Counted from the stretch's first letter, positions 31,885 through 41,526 are shown. The stretch: 50,214 bases of DNA from an uncultured Opitutales bacterium (GCA_900548185.1 URJJ01000014.1:1-50214); one strand, 5' to 3'. Notes: generated by a model not told the origin, from the letters alone. Numbers and translations are program-made.

Positions 31885-32823
31885 TTATCTCGACCAGATG
31901 CGCAGGCTGTTAAGGAAAAAGAACTCGAGCGCCGGAGTGTCGGGCATGTTAAGCTCCATGAAGCCCGCGCACTTTTCCAGCGCCTCCGCAGCGCGCGCGA
32001 GCTTCACCGAGGGCACGCGCCCCCCCGAAGCCTCCATTGCGGAAGAAAGCATCTCGTCTTCAATGGCGGCAAGCAGGCGCTTGCGCAGGCCCCTGCGCTC
32101 ACCGGCCTCGATTGCGGCGAGCTGCTCTTCGTCGAGCTCGTCCTGCGCGGCGGCGTCAAGGCGGGCGTCGACGTCGGAGAGCCGCGAAAGGATTTCGTCG
32201 AAGCGCGCCAGCAGCGAGTAGCATGCTATCGCCGCGTCCCCCGGCGTGAACGAGCTGTCGAAACCGGCGACCATGGACTTCTGCCACGCCCCGAAATCGG
32301 CCAGCCACTCGAGCCATCCGCCGTCCTCTATCGGGCGGGGGCGGCACGGCACGCGCAGGCTTATGCAGCGGCTTTTTATTGTGTCGAGAAGGTCGTTTGG
32401 CCGCTCGGTGAGCATGAATATGTTTGTGTCCGCCGGGGGCTCTTCGAGGGTTTTCAGGAAGGCGTTGGCAGTGGCCGGGTTCATGCGGTCAGCCTCGTAT
32501 ATGACGGCGACCTTGCGGCCGCCGGCGTTTGAAGTCTGGCGCAGCTTTTCAAGGAGCGAGCGCATGGTGTTCGGCGCCCAGTTTCCGCCGACGCGCTCGC
32601 TGTCGCTGCCTATCTTTATAAAGCGCGCCCTGCCCTCGGGCCTCAATTCAAAAAAGTCGGGATGCTTAGAAGGGTCCTGGACGCCCAAAAGCTTCCTGGC
32701 GGCATGCCTTGCGATTTCACCGAGGGAGGCGATGTCCTCCCCGTAGAAAAGCACGGCGTGGTGCAGCCTTCCGGCCGAAATGGCCCTGTCCAGCACCTCG
32801 CCCGCCCTGCCGAACTCAGACAT
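31885..32823 (-). CDS. holB: DNA polymerase III delta-prime subunit
   Basis: This 312-residue clamp-loader subunit opens with the delta-prime pattern MSEFGRAGEVLDRAISAGRLHHAVLFYG and contains RKVAVIYEADRMNPATANAFLKTLEEPPADTNIFMLTERPNDLLDTIKSRC, whose SRC motif supplies the arginine finger. The P-loop position is degenerate (FYGEDIASLG) and the zinc-binding cysteines are absent, both common for delta-prime. The C-terminal half is poorly conserved. Its start overlaps the tmk stop by eight bases, the classic tmk-holB arrangement. Confidence 0.9.
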   Translation of the reverse strand: MSEFGRAGEVLDRAISAGRLHHAVLFYGEDIASLGEIARHAARKLLGVQDPSKHPDFFELRPEGRARFIKIGSDSERVGGNWAPNTMRSLLEKLRQTSNAGGRKVAVIYEADRMNPATANAFLKTLEEPPADTNIFMLTERPNDLLDTIKSRCISLRVPCRPRPIEDGGWLEWLADFGAWQKSMVAGFDSSFTPGDAAIACYSLLARFDEILSRLSDVDARLDAAAQDELDEEQLAAIEAGERRGLRKRLLAAIEDEMLSSAMEASGGRVPSVKLARAAEALEKCAGFMELNMPDTPALEFFFLNSLRIWSR

Positions 32824-33454
32824 GGAACCTCCCCTCGACTATCCTGCGGATTCTTTCCGCAACCTCCCCGATTCCCCCCGAAGCGTCGACGGCGGCTATC
32901 CTTTCGGGATGGAGTTCTGCAAGGCGCAGGTAGGCTTCGCGGACGGCCCTGTAAAATTCAAGCTTCTCCGAGCCCATCCTGTCGGCGGCCCCGCCGTCCC
33001 TGAGGCGGGCGCGGGCGAGCCCTTCGGCCGCGTCCATGTCAAGCAGTATTGTGAGGTCGGGCATGCATCCGGCGACGGCAATATCGTTTGCCGCCTCCGC
33101 AATCCCGTCCCCGAGGCTTCTGGCAGCCCCCTGGTAGGCGAGCGTGGAATCCGAAAAGCGGTCTGAAACCACAACCTTTCCGGCGGCGAGCGCGGGGCGT
33201 ATCAGCTCGTCGACGTGCTGCGCGCGCGCGGCCTCGAATAGCAAAAGCTCCGCGCGCGGCGACATTCCCTCGCCCTCGCGCGACGTCAGCAGAAGCTCCC
33301 TTATGCGCTCCGAAAGGGCCGTTCCGCCCGGCTCGCGGGTCAGCACGCACTCGCGCCCCCTGGAGGCGAAGAAATCGGCGAGCGCGCGCATCTGCGAGGT
33401 CTTTCCGCTGCCTTCGCAGCCTTCAAACGTGATGAAAATCCCCTTTTCGGACAT
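32816..33454 (-). CDS. tmk: Thymidylate kinase
   Basis: Tmk phosphorylates dTMP to dTDP for DNA synthesis. The 212-residue protein has the P-loop EGCEGSGKT (residues 11-19), LTREPGGTALSERIR (38-52), the DRF motif and SDSTLAYQGAARSLG (101-115), and DLTILLDMDAAEGLARARLR before the LID region. The ATG at 33454 matches the family N-terminus (GIFITFEGCEGSGKT); upstream in-frame codons to 33523 are non-coding in appearance. It overlaps holB, with which it forms an operon, and is divergent from the sigma-factor operon. Confidence 0.95.
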   Translation of the reverse strand: MSEKGIFITFEGCEGSGKTSQMRALADFFASRGRECVLTREPGGTALSERIRELLLTSREGEGMSPRAELLLFEAARAQHVDELIRPALAAGKVVVSDRFSDSTLAYQGAARSLGDGIAEAANDIAVAGCMPDLTILLDMDAAEGLARARLRDGGAADRMGSEKLEFYRAVREAYLRLAELHPERIAAVDASGGIGEVAERIRRIVEGRFHV

Positions 33455-33561
33455 GTCTGGCAATATCGTGAAATCGAGCCCGGTTGTGAAGCTTTTTCTC
33501 GCGGCCCCCGCATTTCTTTGCATGATGGCATAAAAAACGTAAAAATGCTGTAAGAAAAAAC

Positions 33562-33587
33562 GGAAACGCCAGTCTTACCGGCATAAC
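33562..33587 (+). promoter_or_regulatory. Candidate ECF-type autoregulatory promoter
   Basis: GGAAAC (33562-33567), the usual -35 signature of ECF sigma factors, lies 49 bases upstream of the sigma-factor ATG, with CATAAC (33582-33587) or the overlapping TAAC as a possible -10. ECF operons often carry such an autoregulated promoter. The -10 assignment is weak. Confidence 0.4.
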
Positions 33588-33610
33588 TCCCGCAAAATTC
33601 CCCGCACCGC

Positions 33611-34114
33611 ATGGACGAGAAATCATTCAACATGGCATTGGACGCCTATTCCGGCGCGCTCAAGGCATACGCCTACGGAATATGCGCCGACATGCAGACG
33701 GCGGAGGACGCAGTGCAGGAAACCTTCATGCGGTATCTGGAATGCGGCGGCGGAGTGAGAAACGTCCGCCCGTGGCTTTACAGGGTGTGCAGAAACAGGC
33801 TCATCGACAAGTTCAAGGGCGCTCCCCCGCGCGCGGAGGGCGGCGACGCGCTGGAAGCCGTGGCGGAGGAGAGGCCCCACCCTGCGGAGGAAATCCAGAA
33901 GGAGGAGCTATACGCCGAACTCTTCAGGTGCATGGGGCGCCTCAAGGCAAGCGAGGCCGAAATAATCTCGCTCAAATACTTTTCCGGGATGAGCTACGCC
34001 GAAATGGCAGAAACCCTGCAAACCACGGAAAACAACGTAGGGGTCAGGCTCAAACGCTCCGTGGACTCCCTGAAAAGGCTCATGCTCGAAAATGGAGGCA
34101 AAAAATTCAAATGA
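33611..34114 (+). CDS. ECF-type RNA polymerase sigma factor
   Basis: This 167-residue extracytoplasmic-function sigma factor has region 2 (ALKAYAYGICADMQTAEDAV, then QETFMRYLE; region 2.4 RPWLYRVCRNRLIDKFKG, residues 56-73) and region 4 with a helix-turn-helix (IISLKYFSGMSYAEMAETLQ, then TTENNVGVRLKRSVDSLKRL). Regions 1.1 and 3 are absent, as expected. Its 3' end overlaps the next gene by ATGA, and that product is a membrane-anchored protein placed and shaped like an anti-sigma factor. It is the head of the four-gene Sel1-repeat operon and probably drives its own expression. Confidence 0.93.
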   Translation: MDEKSFNMALDAYSGALKAYAYGICADMQTAEDAVQETFMRYLECGGGVRNVRPWLYRVCRNRLIDKFKGAPPRAEGGDALEAVAEERPHPAEEIQKEELYAELFRCMGRLKASEAEIISLKYFSGMSYAEMAETLQTTENNVGVRLKRSVDSLKRLMLENGGKKFK

Positions 34115-34653
34115 AGGACACGCATATGAAAGACGAAGATTTTGAAGCGCTTCTGGCAGGGGCGCACGCCTTCGCGGCGGAACGCTCCGCCCTTTCAGCA
34201 GAGCGCGTTTCAGCCCTGAGGGCCGCGGCGCGGGCGAAGTTTTCCGAAGCGGCGGAAGGGAGCCTGCGCGCCGCGGCATCCCGCAGGAGAAGGAGGATTT
34301 TCGCGCCCCTTGCCGCAGTATTGGCCGCGGCGGCATGCGCGGCCATCTCGTGGACGGCCTACATGCGCGGCAGCGCCGACGCCGAAAGTTCGGCGCGCGC
34401 GGAGATTGCGAGGCTGCGCGCGGAAGCGGAGGAGACGCGCGAAATAAGGGAGGAGTTCGCAAGGCTCGTTTCCCTTTACGGCAGGGAAACCGTCAGGGTG
34501 CTATCGCAGTCGTCCCTCGACTATGAATCGGCCCTGGCGCTGGCGGAGGAAAACTACGTGTGCGACGCTGGGGGATTCCGCAGCGAATTCCGCAAGTTAG
34601 TCGAACGCGAAAAGGCCGCCCGCTCAGGGGACGGCGGGGAGGCGAGGCTCTGA
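34111..34653 (+). CDS. Putative membrane-anchored anti-sigma factor
   Basis: This 180-residue protein has a cytoplasmic Ala/Glu/Arg-rich helical region (residues 1-57), an arginine cluster (SRRRRRIF, 58-64), one transmembrane helix (63-83) and a periplasmic coiled-coil-like part (SARAEIARLRAEAEETREIR) ending with DYESALALAEENYVCDAGGF. It lacks the HxxxCxxC zinc-binding motif of classical ZAS anti-sigma factors, so assignment rests on position (ATGA overlap with the sigma gene) and topology. An alternative start at 34126 has AAGGA upstream. Its stop is one base from the start of the Sel1 lipoprotein gene. Confidence 0.65.
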   Translation: MKDTHMKDEDFEALLAGAHAFAAERSALSAERVSALRAAARAKFSEAAEGSLRAAASRRRRRIFAPLAAVLAAAACAAISWTAYMRGSADAESSARAEIARLRAEAEETREIREEFARLVSLYGRETVRVLSQSSLDYESALALAEENYVCDAGGFRSEFRKLVEREKAARSGDGGEARL

Positions 34654-34654
34654 G

Positions 34655-37600
34655 ATGAAAAGGCTGGCAATAGCGGCGTCGGCAATTTCTGCGGCAGCGG
34701 CAATTTTTCTTGCGGCCTGCGGCGCGGACAGGAATCCGCCGGAATGGCGGCGCGAGGCCGAACGGCTCTCCCATTTTGAAAACCCGGCGGACATGCTGGA
34801 ATATACCCTGCTTCATTTTAAAAACAGGGCCCCCCTGCCTTCCGGCCTCTATGAGGCGGCGGCGAAGTCGTCGCCCGAAGCCCGCATGAAAGTCGATGAA
34901 GTCATCGGGGCCTGGAGAGAGGGAGCCGCAAAGGGCGACCCCTACTCCATGCTGGAATACGGCAAATACCTGATGCTGCAAAACGCCCCGCATTCCGACG
35001 CAACCGGGGGCCTGGCCCTCATCAGGGCGGCGGCCGATTCGGGGAGCGCGGAAGCCTGCGGGCATTTCGCATCGCTTTTCGGCGGCGGCGCCGCGTCCGT
35101 CATAAACAAGATAGCGCCCGACCCCGCAAAATGCTTTTTCTATTACAAAAAGGGAGCCGACCTTGGCGACGTTCCGTCCATGTATAAGGTTGGAATAATG
35201 CTCCTAAAGGGCGAAGGCGCAAAAAAGGACGAAAAGGCCGCGGCCGAATACCTTGAAAAGTGCGCGGCGTCATTCCCCGGGGCGGCAGGGGAATCTTCAG
35301 GATACGACGCCCTCAACGCGGCCCTGACGCTGGCGGGCGGATTTGCGGGAGACGGCGCGAGGGAGCGGGGCGCCGAGGCCGTCGAAAAAATCGCGGAGGC
35401 GGCAGCAGGCGGCAGGGGCGGGGACTTGCTTGCGGCAAGGCTCTGCGAAGTCTATTCGGAAGGCATTTTTGTGGAAAAGAGCCGCGAAAAGGCGATGAAG
35501 GCGCTTGGCGGGGCGCGCGACAAAGCTGCGGCGGCGCGCATTGTTCTGCGGGACTACGAGGCGCGGGCGCCGTTCTCGCTCGGCCCCTCCGCGAACGCGG
35601 GAATCCATATGCCAATTCCGTTCGGAACCGCCGAGGACGTGAAAATCCTCGACAACCCCGAAGAGCGCGCCAGATGGAGAAAATACCTCGAAGACATGGG
35701 CGATCCGCTCGCGCTCCTTGAGAAAAAATGCTCCGAAATTCTGGAAAAATCCGGAAGCCTTCCCGCAAGGCGGGGATACCGCCCTGCCCTCCAAGAAATA
35801 CTCGCGGCAGGCGTGTCAAAGCTCTCAAAGGGGGATTTGGCTGAACTGGCGGCCCTCGCGGAAAGCGCGGATTCAAAAATCGCCTCCGGCAAATACCGCG
35901 CCCCGTTTACGCGCTCCGACCTGTTTGAGCTGTACATTGCATCCGGAGAATTTGCAAGGGCCCGCAAGTGGCTTGAGGAAAACCTGGCGGGCATGGGCGC
36001 AGGCCGCGCGCGGGTCGCCGCCGCCCTGGCTGCGACGTGGGACAGGCCGGGATTTTTCGCGGGGCGAAAGGAGGAGGCCGACCGGATTATAGAGGAGGCA
36101 AAAAAGGGCGTTGAAGCCGAATATTACGAGTCGCTCGGGGGCATATATTCCGGGGACGGGAGACACCTTGGCGCAAAGCCCGACATGAGCAAGGCAGAGA
36201 GAAACCTTATGAAGGCCGCCGAACTTGGCAGCCAGCCTGCCGGGCATCGCCTGCGCGCGCTGCTGCGCGACGACCCGGAGCGCTATGCCGAACTTGTGAA
36301 AGGCAGGGCCGGGCACACTCAAAAGCCGCCGCATTCAGAAATTTCATACACTCTGGCCTGTGCAGATTTCAGGTGCGGAAAGTATGAGAAGGCGCTCAAG
36401 GAGTTTGAATCCGCAGCCGGAGACGGAGGGGAATGGGGGGCGCGCGCCGCGGCCGCCGCATACTACATGCGCTCAAGCGGCCTGGGAGCCCCCAAGGACG
36501 GCGAGGGCGCAGACGCCTGGCTCGGCAAAATCACGGACATGCCGCCGGAGAATCTGAAACCTGCCATTTTAGTCCTGCTGGGCGCAGACGGGCTCAAGGT
36601 TGAAAACGCGGACGCCGGGATAAGGCTTGCTGAACAGGCCCTCTTAAACGGGATGGCGGGACTTGCGGCGGAGCTGGGCGACGCATACGTGAAATCCTCC
36701 ATGCCAAACCGCCTCCGGCTCGCCGAATCGGCATGGCTGAGGGGGGAGAAGGCGGGCGAGCCGGCTTGCGTTTCGAGGCTTTCAAACATGTATGCCGGAA
36801 TATCGCCCAAGGGCGCGGCAAACCCAAAAAAGGCGCTCGAATACATGGCGAAGGCCGCCGCCCCCGGAAGGCCGCTCGGAGAATACGAAACCGACATCAT
36901 AATGAACCTCTACATGGATGCCGGAGACTTCACGTCGGCGGCGGAATTTGCAAAATCAAGGCCCGGAAACGCCTCGCTAATGATGTTTCTTGCCAACTGC
37001 CACCGCGAAGGCAAGGGGGTCGAAAAGGATGCGCTAAAAGCTGCGGAATATGAAACGGCCGCCCTGGCCTGCCCCCCGGAGAGCCTCAACCGGCTCGGGA
37101 TAAACCTAGACAGGGAATACGTGAAATACCTGCCAAACTCCCCCGTGCGGGCGCGCGAAATCTGCGAGAAGGCAGTCGGAATGGGCGCGGACCCCTACTG
37201 GCTCGCAGAAATGCTCATCGCAGGCAGGGGCGGGCCCGCAGACCCTGAAAGGGGTATCGCGCTGATGGAAAAAACAGCCGAAAGGGACCCCTCACGCTAT
37301 TCGTCGATAAGCGCAATCTACAAGAAAAACCCCTCGCTCAGGAATGAAAAAAAGGCATTCGAGGCCATGAAAAAATGCGTCGAACTGTGCGGGCGCCCTG
37401 ACGCCTTCGACCTGCTTGCGCTTGGGTCCATGCACCTTTCGGGCTACGGCACTGAAAAGGACCCGGAAAAGGCAGCGGAGCTATTTGAAAGGGCCTTCGC
37501 GCGGGACGCCCTCTACGGAAGCTTCATCGCAGCCGAAGCCCTGGCCGCATGTCTTGAAACGGGGCTTGGGACGCAGAAAGACGAAGGGCGCGCGGAGGCG

Positions 37601-38038
37601 ATTAGAAGCTGGATACGCTCATTCGACGGCGACGCCATCGGCCAGATAGGCGACATGTATTCCCACTTGGCCGGACGCTACGCCGACATACTTCCCCGCG
37701 ACCCCGACCGCGCCGCGCACTGGTATTCGCTCGGAGCCGCCAAGGGGTCGAAATACTGCTCGGGCATGCTTGAAAAGCTTGGCAAAACCTTCCCGCCGCT
37801 GACCGAAAGGGAGCGGAATATGAAGAGGTTTGCGGAGCTTTCCGAGGCCGCCGCCAAGGGCGACGCGGATGCGGAAACCGAGCTTGCGCTCATGCTTATA
37901 GACGGGCCGGACGGCATAAAAAGCAACCTTCAAGCCGGGATAGTCCGCCTTAAAAACGCCGCCTCCAAAGGGAGCGTCAGGGCGGCGGAAAGCATAAAAA
38001 TGCTGTTTGAAAAATGGAAGAAAGATGCGGAAAAATGA
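34655..38038 (+). CDS. Giant Sel1-repeat lipoprotein
   Basis: This 1127-residue exported protein has a lipoprotein signal (MKRLAIAASAISAAAAIFLA, lipobox LAAC with Cys22). The mature chain is a long series of Sel1-like (SLR) helical pairs of about 36 residues; clear copies include DVPSMYKVGIMLLKGEGAKK, ASLMMFLANCHREGKGVEKD and ALGSMHLSGYGTEKDPEKAA. SLR arrays act as protein-protein interaction scaffolds, as in Helicobacter Hcp and LpnE proteins, but few reach this length. Two bases separate its ATG from the putative anti-sigma stop (TGAGATG), and its 3' end overlaps the second Sel1 gene (ATGA). A role as a periplasmic sensor or scaffold controlling the sigma switch is inferred from gene order only. 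Confidence 0.85.
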   Translation: MKRLAIAASAISAAAAIFLAACGADRNPPEWRREAERLSHFENPADMLEYTLLHFKNRAPLPSGLYEAAAKSSPEARMKVDEVIGAWREGAAKGDPYSMLEYGKYLMLQNAPHSDATGGLALIRAAADSGSAEACGHFASLFGGGAASVINKIAPDPAKCFFYYKKGADLGDVPSMYKVGIMLLKGEGAKKDEKAAAEYLEKCAASFPGAAGESSGYDALNAALTLAGGFAGDGARERGAEAVEKIAEAAAGGRGGDLLAARLCEVYSEGIFVEKSREKAMKALGGARDKAAAARIVLRDYEARAPFSLGPSANAGIHMPIPFGTAEDVKILDNPEERARWRKYLEDMGDPLALLEKKCSEILEKSGSLPARRGYRPALQEILAAGVSKLSKGDLAELAALAESADSKIASGKYRAPFTRSDLFELYIASGEFARARKWLEENLAGMGAGRARVAAALAATWDRPGFFAGRKEEADRIIEEAKKGVEAEYYESLGGIYSGDGRHLGAKPDMSKAERNLMKAAELGSQPAGHRLRALLRDDPERYAELVKGRAGHTQKPPHSEISYTLACADFRCGKYEKALKEFESAAGDGGEWGARAAAAAYYMRSSGLGAPKDGEGADAWLGKITDMPPENLKPAILVLLGADGLKVENADAGIRLAEQALLNGMAGLAAELGDAYVKSSMPNRLRLAESAWLRGEKAGEPACVSRLSNMYAGISPKGAANPKKALEYMAKAAAPGRPLGEYETDIIMNLYMDAGDFTSAAEFAKSRPGNASLMMFLANCHREGKGVEKDALKAAEYETAALACPPESLNRLGINLDREYVKYLPNSPVRAREICEKAVGMGADPYWLAEMLIAGRGGPADPERGIALMEKTAERDPSRYSSISAIYKKNPSLRNEKKAFEAMKKCVELCGRPDAFDLLALGSMHLSGYGTEKDPEKAAELFERAFARDALYGSFIAAEALAACLETGLGTQKDEGRAEAIRSWIRSFDGDAIGQIGDMYSHLAGRYADILPRDPDRAAHWYSLGAAKGSKYCSGMLEKLGKTFPPLTERERNMKRFAELSEAAAKGDADAETELALMLIDGPDGIKSNLQAGIVRLKNAASKGSVRAAESIKMLFEKWKKDAEK

Positions 38039-41000
38039 AGGCTAAAAAAAATTACAGGCTAAATAGAGCCGCCATTGCCGCAATCGCGGCGCTTGCTATC
38101 GCGGCGGCGTGGGCAATCGTATCAGCCGTCGGAAAGGCCGGCGACGCCGAGTCGCTGCGGAGGGAATTCTTTGAGAAAAAGGACCTTGACGCGGGCATGT
38201 CATGCGCAAAGGCCATGCTTGCAAACGGAGACGCGCAAGGCGCGCAAATACTTAGAATGCTCGCCGACATCGGCAGGGAGGACGCCGCAAAGCGCCTCGC
38301 CAAAACCCTGAAAAAATGGGAGGAAGGGGCCGCTGCGGGAGACGTCCGGTGCGCGGAAAACCTCGCGCAATACAACCTTAAAATATGGTCGGGAAACCCC
38401 GCCCAAAACCGCAAAACAGCGCTCTTCTGGGCCAGGAAGGCCGAGGCTCTGGGAAGCGAAAAAATCCACAAAACCCTCTACGAAATCTACCGCGACGGCC
38501 CCGAAGAAAACCGGGAGCTCGCCTTTAAGCATCTCAAAAGGTCGGCGGATTCGGGCGACACGGATTCGCTGATGCGCCTTGGCGAAGCCTACGCAAGGGG
38601 ATACTGCGGGGCTCCGCGCGACGCAAAGAAGGCCGCAGAAGCCTTCGCCGGGGCCTTTGCGGGAAGCCCCGAACCGGGCGGCGCGCACGCGGAGGCGGCA
38701 GCGCTCTTCCTCTCGGGCGCCCTTGGCCCTGAAAGGGCGAGGGACGGGGCGGATTTCTTAAACGCCGCCTGCGAACGCATACTGGCCGGAAACTTCCCCG
38801 AAGGCGGGCGCCCCGCCGAATTTGCGGCGATGGCGGCGCGCCTGTTTGAGGAGGGCCCTGAGGATGTGAAAAACCCCGAAATGGCCCGGCTTCTCATGGA
38901 GAAATTGGAAGCCTGGAGGGCCGGGGGCGACACTTCGGCCAGCATGGCCCTGTACCGCGCCTACAACTGGAACGCTTCGGACTATCCCGGCCTTCTTCCG
39001 CCGGATTCCGGCCTACGCAAGGAGTTTTATCTGCGCCGCGCCGCCGGGGACGGAAATCCGATAGCCATGATGGAGATGGCAAAAGCCGACATTTTCGGCG
39101 AAAAAAGCCCGCAATTTCTCTTTTTTCCGGGCAAGAAAACCGGGCAAGAGCGCGTTGAAGCGCAAAAATACGCGGAGAGGCTGGAAGAGATACTGCCCTC
39201 CGCCGGCCCCCACTCGAACATCGTGGCCGCAGAGCTTGGGCTTGTGTACATGCACCTCGGCAACTTCCGCCGGGCGGCCGAAACCTTTGAGCGCAGCTCG
39301 ACCCCGTTTGCCGTGGATCTCGGAATGCCCTACGCCGTCTTGTACGCCATATATTCGTCCGAAGCCCCCGAAGTGCGCGACGCCTCAAAGGCCGCCCGCT
39401 GGCGCGAAAAGGGCGTCCGCGAATGCCCTTCCACATTCTGGGAGTGGACAGCCATGCTGACGGGAGCGCATTCCGAATATCCGGTTAAAAACACCGCCCT
39501 TTACAGGGAATCGCTCCGAGAGCTAATAAAGCTTGGCGACACCTCCAGGGCAGTAGAGCTGGCCGAGAGCTACGACAATCCCGAAGACCGGGAAAGGATA
39601 CTCAATTCGCACGAAATCCTCCCGGGAAGCTCCGATTTTGAAAACCTGTCCGTGGGCATGAAATACTTTGAAGGGGAAACCCTCGGGCGCAATCCGGCGC
39701 GCGCCGCAGAATTTCTGCAAAAGGCGGCGGAGGGCGGAAACGTCGAAGCCATGGCAATGATGTTTTTCATGTATTCCGAAGGCTGCGGGGTTGAAAAAAA
39801 TCCGGCCGCCGCGCAAAAGCTCCTCGGGCGGATGTACGCAAAAACCGAGGCGGACGGCGGCAGGCGCGCAGCCGAAACCCTGGGACGGGCGGGATTCAGG
39901 ATAATGAACCGGAAAAACTACGGCACGGGAAGCGACATCCCCAAAAGCTTCAAGGGCGGCTTTGAAATCGTTGAAAAGGCGGTGCTTCTGGGGGACCTGT
40001 CCTCGGCTGCCGAACTCGCAAAGGCCCTTGCGGCCGACTCCGGCTTTCCTGAGAGGTACGACCGTGCCGTGCGCATCCTCGACTTCGCCCTGGAAAGGCT
40101 GCCGGAAAACAAGGAGAACAGGTCAGACATAATGGAAATCTGCGAAGCCATGGCCGACATCTGCGAAAATCCCGAAAGCGGAAGGCACTTCAACCCGGAA
40201 AAGGCGTTTGAATTCAGAAAGCGCGAATGGGGCGTACGCATGTCGCTTTTCGCCTGCTCAAGGTATGACGCCCTGAAGTTTGCGCAGTATTATGCAGGCG
40301 GCAGGGGCGTCGCAAAGGACCATGCCAAGGCTGCGGAAATACTCGCCCCGTACGCGGGGGAAGACCCCATCATAAAGGAATACCTCGCCTGGCTGTACGA
40401 ACACGGGGAGGGCCTCGAAAAGAATCCCGGGACGGCCGGGAGACTGCGCGCGGAAATACGGAAAGGGGAAGCTCCCTTCCGTTGTTACAGGCTCTACGCC
40501 CCCGACAGTGAGGCGGGCGAATACTACCGCGGGCTGCTGGACGAAGACGAGGCCCGCGCGAAATACTGGCTCCTTCAGTCTGTAAAGACAGACCCGAGGG
40601 CGGAAAGAATCTACCGCCGCCTATATGGCACGCCCGAATCGGACAGGGAGAAAAAGAGCTCCGCCATGACCGCCCTCGGCCTGTCCTATTGCTACGGAGT
40701 CGGAACCGTCAAAGATATGAAAAGGGGCATTTCACTTCTAGAAGAGGCGGCCGGGCTCGGGAATCCGGAGGCTATGGCAAGCCTCTTCCAGCTCCTTCCC
40801 AAAACTACGGCCGGAGAGTCCGCACGCGCAGAGGGATACCTTCAAGCCGCCGCGCGCGCAGGAAATCCCGACGCCCTCATGGCTCTGGCATGCCGCCTCC
40901 TGAAGGCATCCCCTCCATTCGATGCCCCCGGCTTCCACGAGGGCGTTCCGCCCGGCGACGTCGAAAAGGCTTACGGATACATGGAGCGGGCGGCCGAATC

Positions 41001-41526
41001 CGGGAGCGAGCAGGCGTGGATGGCCCTCGCAGACGCAGGCCGCGCGGCGCGCCTTTCAAAGGAAGGCGCAGCCAACCCGCGCTGCGCGCCCGAAGCGATG
41101 TTTAAGCGCGCCGCCAAGTGGTCGGAAAGCCGGCAAAGCCCGCGCTCCCACATGAATCTGGGGCTTTTTTGCATGCTGGGGATAGGTACGGAAAAGGACT
41201 TCCCGCGCGCGCGCGTTTTGTTCGACAAATCCGCGCGCATGGGATACGCCCCCGCCCTGGCCTGCCTGGCGCGCATGGCCGAACTCGGCCTCGGGGAAAA
41301 GGCGGATTTGGAAAAGTCGGAACGCCTGCTCAAAGAGATGGAGGGGCTCATAAAATACCGGGAGGTTTTCGACGTAGCTGCCATGTACCTCGACGGGGGC
41401 CTCCTCGGCCCAGACCGCGAAAAGGCCGGGCGCTTCATGCGCCTTTGCAACTCCATGGCAGCGGAGCGCGGAGCCGAACCGCCATTCTCGGAGGAAGACC
41501 TGGGCCGTCTTTCACGGCGCGAATAA
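38035..41526 (+). CDS. Giant membrane-anchored Sel1-repeat protein
   Basis: This 1163-residue protein has an N-terminal signal anchor (basic MKAKKNYRLNR, hydrophobic residues 11-32) rather than a lipobox, so its repeat domain should face the periplasm from the inner membrane. Sel1-like repeats run through most of the chain, for example DSLMRLGEAYARGYCGAPRD, FFMYSEGCGVEKNPAAAQKL, ALGLSYCYGVGTVKDMKRGI and MNLGLFCMLGIGTEKDFPRA. It shares overall design with the preceding lipoprotein and was probably produced by duplication followed by divergence of the anchor. An ATGA overlap at 38035-38038 couples translation. No catalytic domain is visible at either end. Confidence 0.85.
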   Translation: MKAKKNYRLNRAAIAAIAALAIAAAWAIVSAVGKAGDAESLRREFFEKKDLDAGMSCAKAMLANGDAQGAQILRMLADIGREDAAKRLAKTLKKWEEGAAAGDVRCAENLAQYNLKIWSGNPAQNRKTALFWARKAEALGSEKIHKTLYEIYRDGPEENRELAFKHLKRSADSGDTDSLMRLGEAYARGYCGAPRDAKKAAEAFAGAFAGSPEPGGAHAEAAALFLSGALGPERARDGADFLNAACERILAGNFPEGGRPAEFAAMAARLFEEGPEDVKNPEMARLLMEKLEAWRAGGDTSASMALYRAYNWNASDYPGLLPPDSGLRKEFYLRRAAGDGNPIAMMEMAKADIFGEKSPQFLFFPGKKTGQERVEAQKYAERLEEILPSAGPHSNIVAAELGLVYMHLGNFRRAAETFERSSTPFAVDLGMPYAVLYAIYSSEAPEVRDASKAARWREKGVRECPSTFWEWTAMLTGAHSEYPVKNTALYRESLRELIKLGDTSRAVELAESYDNPEDRERILNSHEILPGSSDFENLSVGMKYFEGETLGRNPARAAEFLQKAAEGGNVEAMAMMFFMYSEGCGVEKNPAAAQKLLGRMYAKTEADGGRRAAETLGRAGFRIMNRKNYGTGSDIPKSFKGGFEIVEKAVLLGDLSSAAELAKALAADSGFPERYDRAVRILDFALERLPENKENRSDIMEICEAMADICENPESGRHFNPEKAFEFRKREWGVRMSLFACSRYDALKFAQYYAGGRGVAKDHAKAAEILAPYAGEDPIIKEYLAWLYEHGEGLEKNPGTAGRLRAEIRKGEAPFRCYRLYAPDSEAGEYYRGLLDEDEARAKYWLLQSVKTDPRAERIYRRLYGTPESDREKKSSAMTALGLSYCYGVGTVKDMKRGISLLEEAAGLGNPEAMASLFQLLPKTTAGESARAEGYLQAAARAGNPDALMALACRLLKASPPFDAPGFHEGVPPGDVEKAYGYMERAAESGSEQAWMALADAGRAARLSKEGAANPRCAPEAMFKRAAKWSESRQSPRSHMNLGLFCMLGIGTEKDFPRARVLFDKSARMGYAPALACLARMAELGLGEKADLEKSERLLKEMEGLIKYREVFDVAAMYLDGGLLGPDREKAGRFMRLCNSMAAERGAEPPFSEEDLGRLSRRE

